A DNA stretch of 33,717 nucleotides from JBCAWW01 sp039024315 (lineage in GTDB: Bacteria > Bacteroidota > Bacteroidia > J057). The translations under genes were made by a program, and so were the position numbers. Under the pieces are notes generated by a model. That model was given only the letters and a program-made list of their open reading frames with translations, made no database searches and had not been told where the DNA came from. The first letter of the stretch is position 1. Each line of letters opens with the position of its first letter. The stretch is from NCBI GenBank assembly GCA_039024315.1, contig JBCCQN010000075.1, positions 1 through 33,717 of the forward strand, in the 5' to 3' direction. Of this stretch, positions 25,155 through 31,758 are shown one piece after another.

Positions 25155-25943
25155 ATGGATAGGCTCGAAGAATTTATTCGTAAATCTTCAGAAATTATCA
25201 CAAGCGATTCTGTACCAGATAATGCCTTTTATTCCTATCGTCATGCCAATCGCCTGTTTAAATCCCTCAAAGGTGAATCCATCAACTCCTATTCTAATAA
25301 GATTCGCCTTCAAGCCTCAGCTGAATATCTGAAATACAGTGCAAAAAGCATTTCGGATATCGCCTTTGAGGTGGGCTATCAATCTGTGGCTGCTTTTAGT
25401 AAGGCCTTTAAAAAACAGTATGGTATGTCCCCCTCCCTTTTCCGAGAGAAAAACAATTTGTTGCAAAAGCTTGAAGATGGAGATGAGGCCTACTATAAGA
25501 TCCGCTATATCGATAAAATGAAAGTTCGAGTCCGTAAATTGACTCTTAAGCCTGAGTTTGTTTATGAGGAGTTTTATCAGCAAAGTAAAGAAGCTTTTTT
25601 ATGCTTGGGACAAGAGGCTAAACAATGGCTTTTACTCTGGGATGAAGATCCAGAACTCAGCATGGTGGCTGAAAGCCGTTATTATGCAGGGCTAGAGCAA
25701 AATGGATTTGATCGACAAGCCTCTTCGGCGCCAATCATGTTTATCAGCGGGCTTTACGCCATTTTTGAGGCTAAGCATCTAAAGCAGTTCGGCTACAAAC
25801 TGTGGGCCCAACTTGCTTGTGAATTGCTCGCACTTGATGGAAAACAGCTCAGAGAAGGCTTCTGCTTAGAATGGTTTACCCCCGCTTCTCTTGCGTCTTT
25901 TGATGCCTTTGCACCTGATCAGTTTGCTATTCCTATAGCGTAA
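25155..25943 (+). CDS. AraC family transcriptional regulator with C-terminal effector-type domain
   Basis: I start the protein at ATG 25155 (MDRLEEFIRKSS), where AraC domains normally begin; the frame is open from ATG 25059, which would add 32 atypical residues. The two helix-turn-helix units lie in the first 110 residues: AFYSYRHANRLFKSLKGESINSY and KSISDIAFEVGYQSVAAFSKAFKKQYGMSPSLFRE. The rest, about 150 residues (KMKVRVRKLTLKPEFVYEEFYQ...LEWFTP), looks like a GyrI-like small-molecule-binding domain fused behind an N-terminal DNA-binding domain. The ligand is unknown. It follows the sigma/TPR pair on the same strand and could be cotranscribed with it. Confidence 0.82.
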   Translation: MDRLEEFIRKSSEIITSDSVPDNAFYSYRHANRLFKSLKGESINSYSNKIRLQASAEYLKYSAKSISDIAFEVGYQSVAAFSKAFKKQYGMSPSLFREKNNLLQKLEDGDEAYYKIRYIDKMKVRVRKLTLKPEFVYEEFYQQSKEAFLCLGQEAKQWLLLWDEDPELSMVAESRYYAGLEQNGFDRQASSAPIMFISGLYAIFEAKHLKQFGYKLWAQLACELLALDGKQLREGFCLEWFTPASLASFDAFAPDQFAIPIA

Positions 25944-25970
25944 TGTGTTTAACGGATTTCAAGACCTCCT

Positions 25971-26297
25971 AAGCTAGGACTAGCGGCTTACACTACCGAA
26001 CGCCGGACCAAGGAAATTGGCATTAGGAAGGTCCTAGGAGCTGGAAACTGGGAGATGATTCGCTTGTTATCTTCAGACTTTACCAAAATGGTGCTAATCG
26101 CCATTATCATTGCAGTGCCCTTTAGCGTATGGATTCTGCGAGGATGGTTGGATAACTTTGCCTACCGGATCGAATTGTCATGGATCTACTTTGCCGGTGC
26201 GGCTTTGATTACGCTTTTGGTAGCTTGGACTACTGTCGGGCTACAAACGCTCAAAGCGGTAAAACTAAATCCCGTCAACTGTCTCCGAGACGAATAG
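25971..26297 (+). pseudogene. Remnant of FtsX/MacB-type ABC transporter permease (C-terminal fragment)
   Basis: Only the last 110 residues of a much larger permease remain. The frame reads KLGLAAYTTERRTKEIGIRK and continues VLGAGNWEMIRLLSSDF, then two hydrophobic segments, ending LKAVKLNPVNCLRDE. This is the standard end of Bacteroidota MacB/FtsX permeases of about 800 residues. An in-frame stop (25950-25952) closes the frame just upstream, and the preceding DNA is the AraC gene, so the front part was deleted. An ATG at 26055 could yield an 80-residue peptide, but no function is expected. It marks an old rearrangement junction. The remaining bases to 26450 hold no gene. Confidence 0.8.
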
Positions 26298-26406
26298 TTA
26301 CCGTGGTAGAATTGAACTTCCTCTGATATCTTCGAATCTGATTAATTCGCTATTCCTATTCAATAATGTCCTAATCGGACAAAGAGACCTCTCTTACCTA
26401 AAGTAG

Positions 26407-26437
26407 ATTGTTACCAACCTCTTTTGGTGCAAACAAT
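26407..26437. promoter_or_regulatory. Imperfect inverted repeat upstream of the amine oxidase gene
   Basis: ATTGTT and CCAA on the left mirror TTGG and AACAAT on the right around a 6-nt centre. It ends 13 bp before the start codon, a position that suits a regulator site or a leader hairpin. No matching second copy was seen. Confidence 0.3.
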
Positions 26438-26450
26438 AATCTAAAACCAT

Positions 26451-27620
26451 ATGACTAGGAAAGAATTTATCCAGATGTGTGGGATCTTTGGGATTGGTAT
26501 GCCTGTCCTCAATTCATGTAACTCTGCTTTTCAAGCAATCTCCCTCAAACCGTCAGAAAAAGTAATTATCATTGGGGCAGGAGCCGCGGGCTTAACGGCT
26601 GCTTATCTACTCAATCAAAGGGGGATCGAAGTGCAAGTACTAGAGGCCCAATCCATCTTTGGAGGGCGCATGAAAAGAACCAATGATTTTGTGGATTTTC
26701 CCATTCCGCTGGGAGCAGAATGGCTACATGTGAATAATTCCATCTTCGATGAAATCATCAATGACCCTTCGGTTAAGATCGATATCAATACGAAACCCTA
26801 CAACTATGAACAGGATATCGCTTGGAAAGATGGAGTAGAGATAAGTCTTAAGAAATTGGGCTTTACCATAGAACAAAAATTTATCAATTCTAGCTGGTTC
26901 GATTTTTTTGACCAATATGTGGTCCCAAGCATCAAAACCAAAATTCGATACAGTGAGGTGGTAACATCGATTGATTATGCGAGGGATAAAGTGAAGGTAC
27001 AAACAAAGGCAGCGCAATATGATGGAGATCGGGTAATTGTGACGGTCCCGCTCGCGATCCTACAGGAAAAAATGATCCAGTTCATACCTGAGCTGCCTGC
27101 AGAAAAGCAAAAAGCAATTGATTCCGTTACAGTATGGGGCGGCTGTAAGACCTTTATCGAGTTTTCTGACAAGTTTTATCCTACTGCTGTTGCCTTCGGA
27201 AGCCCTTCAAAAGAAAGCGGGCATAAGTTGTATTATGATGCTGCCTACGGGCAGGAGAGTACCAAAAATGTCCTAGGAGTTATTGCCGTTGGCCCTAGTG
27301 CTGATCCCTATTTAGAGCGATCACATACAGGGTTGATCGAATATGTTTTAGCAGACTTAGATGAAGTCTTTGAGGGCAAAGCCTCTCCATCCTATGTCAA
27401 GCATGTCTTTCAGAATTGGAACGAGGAGACCTATGCCAAGGGGGCTTACGTACAGTATTTTGAGCGAATAAAGGACTTGAGAACGCTCGGCAAATCAGTT
27501 GGCGATAGACTGCATTTTGCTGGAGATGCCTATACCAAAGGTATTGACTTCTCCAGTGTACAAGCCGCCGTAAAATCAGCAAAAAGTTTAGTAGAGGATC
27601 TAATGGTGGAAAAGGAATAG
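26451..27620 (+). CDS. Flavin monoamine oxidase family FAD-dependent oxidoreductase
   Basis: A 389-residue flavoprotein. A short N-terminal export-like segment (MTRKEFIQMCGIFGIGMPVLNSC, with Cys23 perhaps lipidated) is of the kind seen on exported Bacteroidota oxidoreductases. The FAD-binding motif VIIIGAGAAGLTAAYLL (about 39-55) and the glutamate of VLEAQSIFGGRMKR follow. The C-terminal FAD block is LHFAGDAYTKGIDFSSVQAA. The family oxidises amines (polyamines, aromatic amines, amino acids) with release of hydrogen peroxide; substrate not evident. The gene stands alone, with its stop 7 bp before that of the convergent thioredoxin gene. Tat export is possible but the RR motif is weak. Confidence 0.85.
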   Translation: MTRKEFIQMCGIFGIGMPVLNSCNSAFQAISLKPSEKVIIIGAGAAGLTAAYLLNQRGIEVQVLEAQSIFGGRMKRTNDFVDFPIPLGAEWLHVNNSIFDEIINDPSVKIDINTKPYNYEQDIAWKDGVEISLKKLGFTIEQKFINSSWFDFFDQYVVPSIKTKIRYSEVVTSIDYARDKVKVQTKAAQYDGDRVIVTVPLAILQEKMIQFIPELPAEKQKAIDSVTVWGGCKTFIEFSDKFYPTAVAFGSPSKESGHKLYYDAAYGQESTKNVLGVIAVGPSADPYLERSHTGLIEYVLADLDEVFEGKASPSYVKHVFQNWNEETYAKGAYVQYFERIKDLRTLGKSVGDRLHFAGDAYTKGIDFSSVQAAVKSAKSLVEDLMVEKE

Positions 27621-27627
27621 CTAGTTT

Positions 27628-29034
27628 TTAGCCATTGCCCATGACTTCTGCGAGCTTACTTTCCAGCAGAGCTCCTCTCAGATTGCGGGCTACTATCCGA
27701 CCCTCTCGATCAATCAGCACTGTCGCAGGAATCGAACTGACACCATAGGTTTGAGCCGCAGCACTGCGCCAACGTCTCAGATCACTGACATGCTGCCAAC
27801 TAAGACCGTCTTTTTCGATGGCTTGTTCCCACGCGCTTTTGTTAGCGTCTAAGCTGACACCAAAGATTTCAAAGCCTTGGTCTTTGTAAGCTTTGTACAT
27901 GCGTACCACTTTGGGGTTTTCGCGGCGGCACGGACCGCACCAAGAGGCCCAAAAGTCAATTAATACCACTTTGCCGCGTAAATCAGAAAGTCTTAGGGTA
28001 TCGCCTTGCGGAGAGGGCAGCGCAATGTCAGGTGCGATTGCGCCTACTGCCATGGCCTTTTCTGCTTTGATTTGACTGGCCAATGTTTGGGCCATGTCGG
28101 GATTTTGAATACCATACTCATCGACGTAGCGTTCCGCGTAGCGGAGAAAAGCCGTAGTATTGGCCCGTAAAAATCCTTGAGATAAACCTAGCAATGCCAT
28201 CCGCTGGGTCAAGGTATTGGGGGCTATCTCGGCTAGCACGTCCTCACAAAAGTTGATTTGTTGGTCAGGCATAAGACCGACCCTTGCTAGGGTATTGGCG
28301 TAACTCTTGAATGCTTCAAATACATGAGGAATACGATCATAGACTGGGTCTGCAAGATCGGTAAATTGAAAATATTGCTTAGCAAAATATTCCCCTTCTG
28401 AGCTGAAGCCTTCGCCATGATTTTGGTAGCTGATATAGGTCTGGATTGCAAATACCTTATGCATAAAGGGATCATAGCGCTCTAAGGAATCAAGCATCTT
28501 CAGCTTAAGCGCATCAAGTTCGGCCATATCATTCACTACTTTTTCCAACATCGTTGGATTCTTGAGGTTTTGGCGAAAACGGCCCAATAGCTTAGAAAAA
28601 GCTTGCGTATGATATTGTTGCTGCTCTTTGAGCTGATAATAAGCGTCGGTGCGCGGAGAGTTTTTGACGGGAGCAGCGCGGAGATTTTGACATTGCCCAT
28701 AGACCTCTACTTTAGGATCAGGTCCTAAGACCAAGAGACGAGTATCATTTTGCTTGCCGCCGCCGATATAGTAAAACCCTTCTTGCACCTTTTTGAGATC
28801 AAAGCTAAAGCTAAGTTTTTGCGCTTCCTTTGTTTGGAGGGCAACACTTTGGATCTTTTTGAGGACTGTCCCTTCGGGAACGAAAAGTCGCATTGAGTCC
28901 AATTGGCACTGCTCCAATACGCCCTCCACACGGACATCAGGCAAAGCGTTCGGCGCAGCCGTCTCCGAAACAGACCCACAATACATGAAGCAAGAAAGGA
29001 CGAGCAATAAGCCCGCAGTACTTAAAAATCGCAT
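27628..29034 (-). CDS. TlpA-type thioredoxin-domain lipoprotein or periplasmic protein
   Basis: A 468-residue exported protein. The N-terminus MRFLSTAGLLLVLSCFMYCGS is a signal peptide with a possible lipidated Cys at 15 or 19. A DUF4369-like N-terminal domain (about 35-115) is followed by a helical middle and a TlpA/AhpC-type thioredoxin fold from about residue 335. The active site is WASWCGPCRRENP, followed by the GVSLD, SIPATVLIDREGRIV and cis-proline (SIP) elements. It should reduce disulfides outside the cytoplasmic membrane. It is 12 bp downstream of the YqgE gene and likely cotranscribed. Two hairpin elements lie inside. Confidence 0.88.
   Translation of the reverse strand: MRFLSTAGLLLVLSCFMYCGSVSETAAPNALPDVRVEGVLEQCQLDSMRLFVPEGTVLKKIQSVALQTKEAQKLSFSFDLKKVQEGFYYIGGGKQNDTRLLVLGPDPKVEVYGQCQNLRAAPVKNSPRTDAYYQLKEQQQYHTQAFSKLLGRFRQNLKNPTMLEKVVNDMAELDALKLKMLDSLERYDPFMHKVFAIQTYISYQNHGEGFSSEGEYFAKQYFQFTDLADPVYDRIPHVFEAFKSYANTLARVGLMPDQQINFCEDVLAEIAPNTLTQRMALLGLSQGFLRANTTAFLRYAERYVDEYGIQNPDMAQTLASQIKAEKAMAVGAIAPDIALPSPQGDTLRLSDLRGKVVLIDFWASWCGPCRRENPKVVRMYKAYKDQGFEIFGVSLDANKSAWEQAIEKDGLSWQHVSDLRRWRSAAAQTYGVSSIPATVLIDREGRIVARNLRGALLESKLAEVMGNG
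28129..28144 (+). repeat. GCGTT/GNA-hairpin element, copy 13
   Basis: Foot GCGTT, stem CCGC, loop GTA, stem GCGG. It lies antisense in the thioredoxin gene, whose codons read RYAERY. Confidence 0.73.
28946..28961 (+). repeat. GCGTT/GNA-hairpin element, copy 14
   Basis: Foot GCGTT, stem CGGC, loop GCA, stem GCCG. It lies antisense near the start of the thioredoxin gene, whose codons read AAPNAL. Confidence 0.7.
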
Positions 29035-29046
29035 GTAAAAATATCC

Positions 29047-29610
29047 TTAGTTCAAGCGAGGGTCCACAGGATAGTTGGCAATCACCTTATATTTGGTCCC
29101 CATGCTCTGCAATATCAGTCTCCAAAGATCGGTATAGTCCTCTCGGAACACAAATTCCAGATTGTCAGGCGCCACGATCCAGGATTTACGCGCTAATTCT
29201 TGCTCCAATTGACCAGGTGCCCAGCCTGAATAACCCACAAAAAACAAGATGTCTTCCTCGCTGATGAGCCCGCCATTGATTTTGCTTTTGAGCACATTGA
29301 AGCTACCTCCCCAATAAAGCCCATCGATCACCTCGCGGCTATGGGGTAGCATGTCTCCTAAGCGGTGTACATAGTGTAGGGTGCTTTGCTCAACGGGGCC
29401 ACCCATAAATACAGGGGCGTCCACCATGCCAAAATCTTCTACTATTTCGTCTATGCCGACCTTTACCATACGGTTCATGACAAATCCCAAACTGCCCGTA
29501 TCGCCATGCTCGACTAGCAAGACTACCGTCCGTTGAAAATTTTGGTCGTACATAAAGGGCTCTGAAATCAGAAAGCGCCCCGCGGCAGGTTTGAAAGCAC
29601 TAGTCAGCAT
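29047..29610 (-). CDS. YqgE/AlgH family protein
   Basis: A 187-residue cytoplasmic protein of the YqgE/AlgH family, whose molecular function is not settled. The N-terminus AGRFLISEPFMYDQNFQRTVVLLVEHGDTGSLGFVMNR is nearly diagnostic. GGPVEQSTLHYVHRLGD and FFVGYSGWAPGQLEQELARKSWIV are the other two conserved blocks. Length is normal. It is the first gene of a probable two-gene unit with the TlpA-type protein. The 230 bp upstream, to the trehalase gene, hold a hairpin element and no gene. Confidence 0.95.
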   Translation of the reverse strand: MLTSAFKPAAGRFLISEPFMYDQNFQRTVVLLVEHGDTGSLGFVMNRMVKVGIDEIVEDFGMVDAPVFMGGPVEQSTLHYVHRLGDMLPHSREVIDGLYWGGSFNVLKSKINGGLISEEDILFFVGYSGWAPGQLEQELARKSWIVAPDNLEFVFREDYTDLWRLILQSMGTKYKVIANYPVDPRLN

Positions 29611-29800
29611 AAATTAGAACGATTTTGTCGCTGTTATTCATTTAGATGAACTCAGCTTCCAAAAGATACAATTATCCCCTTATTTATGCGACAAAAAATT
29701 GAATAAATAGTGAGGGATCGCAGAGGCTGAAGCTCCAACTAAAGGCATAACATTCAAAGCCTCCCTTGACCCTACTTTCCAGAAGGTTGGGGGAGAATGC

Positions 29801-29816
29801 CCGCTGCGCGGAACGC
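29801..29816 (-). repeat. GCGTT/GNA-hairpin element, copy 15
   Basis: Minus-strand reading: GCGTT, CCGC, loop GCA, GCGG. It lies between genes, 25 bp downstream of the trehalase stop codon. Confidence 0.75.
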
Positions 29817-29840
29817 TCAGTGCTCAGCTTTTAAAATTAC

Positions 29841-31421
29841 CTACTCTCCTTTCAAAAGTCTTAGCATCACCCCATTGGTCCAGCCAAAGCCATCTTGGGT
29901 AGGATATTCGCCGCCACCACCAGTGAGATCCATATCAATGACATTATACTTTTCTAGCATACGACCGCTATTGCGAAAGGTCCTCGTATTAAGGGCGACC
30001 CAGCGATCGGCGATTTCCTGAGCTAGCTCATCATGTCCATAATTACGGAGACCTTGGATCGTGATCCATTGCAAGGGCGCCCAACCATTGGGAGAGTCCC
30101 ATTGCTGGCCGCTACGGTTGAGGGTAGATACCACGCCGCCAGGCTGTAGAAAATCTGTCTCGATCCGCTTGGCAATTGCATCCGCTTGGGATTGGTCAGC
30201 CATTTCAAAGTATAAGGGAAACATCATGGCAAGGGAGGGAATATTCGTAGCTTCCCTAAGTTTCCAGTCATAATCGACAAAGTATTGCTGTTTGGCATCC
30301 CAGAGGTATTTGAGCAAGGCAGCTTTGCGACTGGCTGCTTTTTGCTCGTATAAAGTGGCCTTTGCAGTATGTCCCGCTTGGGTGTGAGCTTTGACCAAGA
30401 GCAGCTCTAAGTGATAGAGTAAGGCATTGAGATCAGGAGGGATGATGTCTGTAGTCCGAATGGTGGACATGTTTGCCCCATCGGCAAACCAGCGGGTGCT
30501 GAAATCCCAACCTGATGCTGCGGCAGCTCTGATATCTAGGTACACATCTTCAGCGGCTCCACCTGCGGCTTCCGCTAGTTCTACATCTTCGCGATAGGAT
30601 TCTGGCCTAGGCGTGGTACCTGCGTCCCAATAACGATTGAGGAGTTCGCCGTCCGGCATCTGTACTAAGTGTTTGTAGGTGGGACGATTGGGATGAAGCA
30701 TACCAGTACCATCCATCCAAAAAAGGTATTCCAGCTCCATAGGGTTTAGGTACTCCGCCAGCACGCTATCTCCTTCCATCTCAGCTAGCAGTCTTACCAT
30801 CAAAGAAAAGAAAGGCGGTTGTGAACGAGTCAGATAATAAGTCCGATTGCCGTTAGGGATAAAGCCAACCTCATTGATGATATGAGCAAAATTATTGACC
30901 ATATGGCGTACCATCGGCTGAGCATTGTCGGAAACCTGTAGGCCTAGCATGGTAAAGTAACTGTCCCAATAATAAACTTCTCTAAATCGACCACCGGGCA
31001 CGATATACGGCTCCGGTAGAGAAATCAATGAACCGCGCGTTAAAGTATCTGGCTGGCGGGTCAAAACTGGCCATAGGCGTTCGAGATGGTCGGCCACTGC
31101 CATGCTGGTATCAGTCGTAAAATCTGGTTTGAATACTCTTGGTGGATCAAAATTTTCATTGACAAAAGCCATGAGATCGACTGCTGTGCTATCTTTGAGG
31201 GAGAGATAAGCGTTTTCTATCTCCTGCGGAGAACGCTTGGGTATATAATCGACAAAGGTTTTTGAATCAGGAAAAATCCCCGCCATTTGGACCGCGTCAA
31301 AAAGTACCGGATAGAGATCCTGTGGACCTTGGCGTTTTGAGCTTGAGCTAGTATCAGTAGGCTTACAAGCTACCAAGCCTATGGCAATCATTAAAGCGGG
31401 TAGAAAAAATCTGCGTAACAT
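29841..31421 (-). CDS. treA: Trehalase (glycoside hydrolase family 37), lipoprotein form
   Basis: A 526-residue alpha,alpha-trehalase that splits trehalose into two glucose units. A lipoprotein signal peptide ends in the lipobox LVAC (Cys19), placing the enzyme outside the inner membrane. Both family signatures are present: PGGRFREVYYWDSYF (about 147-161) and QWDSPNGWAPLQW near the end. The catalytic-domain arginine/aspartate region PRPESYREDVELA and the C-terminal GGGGEYPTQDGFGWTNGV are also intact. Length fits TreA/TreF enzymes. It stands alone on the minus strand. The exported position suggests use of external trehalose as carbon source or osmolyte. Confidence 0.95.
   Translation of the reverse strand: MLRRFFLPALMIAIGLVACKPTDTSSSSKRQGPQDLYPVLFDAVQMAGIFPDSKTFVDYIPKRSPQEIENAYLSLKDSTAVDLMAFVNENFDPPRVFKPDFTTDTSMAVADHLERLWPVLTRQPDTLTRGSLISLPEPYIVPGGRFREVYYWDSYFTMLGLQVSDNAQPMVRHMVNNFAHIINEVGFIPNGNRTYYLTRSQPPFFSLMVRLLAEMEGDSVLAEYLNPMELEYLFWMDGTGMLHPNRPTYKHLVQMPDGELLNRYWDAGTTPRPESYREDVELAEAAGGAAEDVYLDIRAAAASGWDFSTRWFADGANMSTIRTTDIIPPDLNALLYHLELLLVKAHTQAGHTAKATLYEQKAASRKAALLKYLWDAKQQYFVDYDWKLREATNIPSLAMMFPLYFEMADQSQADAIAKRIETDFLQPGGVVSTLNRSGQQWDSPNGWAPLQWITIQGLRNYGHDELAQEIADRWVALNTRTFRNSGRMLEKYNVIDMDLTGGGGEYPTQDGFGWTNGVMLRLLKGE
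31221..31236 (-). repeat. GCGTT/GNA-hairpin element, copy 16
   Basis: Minus-strand reading: GCGTT, CTCC, loop GCA, GGAG. It is in sense orientation inside the trehalase gene, encoding KRSPQE. Confidence 0.75.
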
Positions 31422-31570
31422 AGAGAAGTCATTTTTTCGAAATTACAGAGAAAATTGACTAGTCTAAAAAATGTGAGCGTTTAAGTACTTAGACAATCAG
31501 AGCCAGTATTAGGCCCTAGAAGAATGGGGCTATATGGTTCAGCAGGACCTTTTTACTCGGTACTGAATAC

Positions 31571-31588
31571 TCCCGAAAGCTTTCGGGA
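31571..31588. repeat. 18-bp perfect palindrome in the 31422-31758 spacer
   Basis: TCCCGAAAG followed by CTTTCGGGA is fully self-complementary. A related half, AGCTATCGGGA, stands at 31675-31685. Dispersed palindromes built on AGCTxTCGGGA are common between genes in Bacteroidota. The 337-bp spacer holds no coding frame I trust; besides this palindrome it contains hairpin copy 17 near its right end. Confidence 0.65.
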
Positions 31589-31726
31589 TACTTTCTACTC
31601 TGTACTAATGCGGCTTAGATGGACCTCTGCAATCAAAAATGCAATTTTGAGTCCAAGCGTTTCGCGCTCCAGACAGCTATCGGGAGGTGAAGAAAAAACA
31701 AATCCTCAAGTAAATAAAGGCCCTAG

Positions 31727-31742
31727 CTGCTGCGCAAAACGC
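31727..31742 (-). repeat. GCGTT/GNA-hairpin element, copy 17 (T-G pair)
   Basis: Minus-strand reading: GCGTT, TTGC, loop GCA, GCAG, with a T-G outermost pair. It lies between genes, 17 bp after the stop codon of the LRR protein gene. Confidence 0.65.
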
Positions 31743-31758
31743 TTCAAGCTACTATGCG

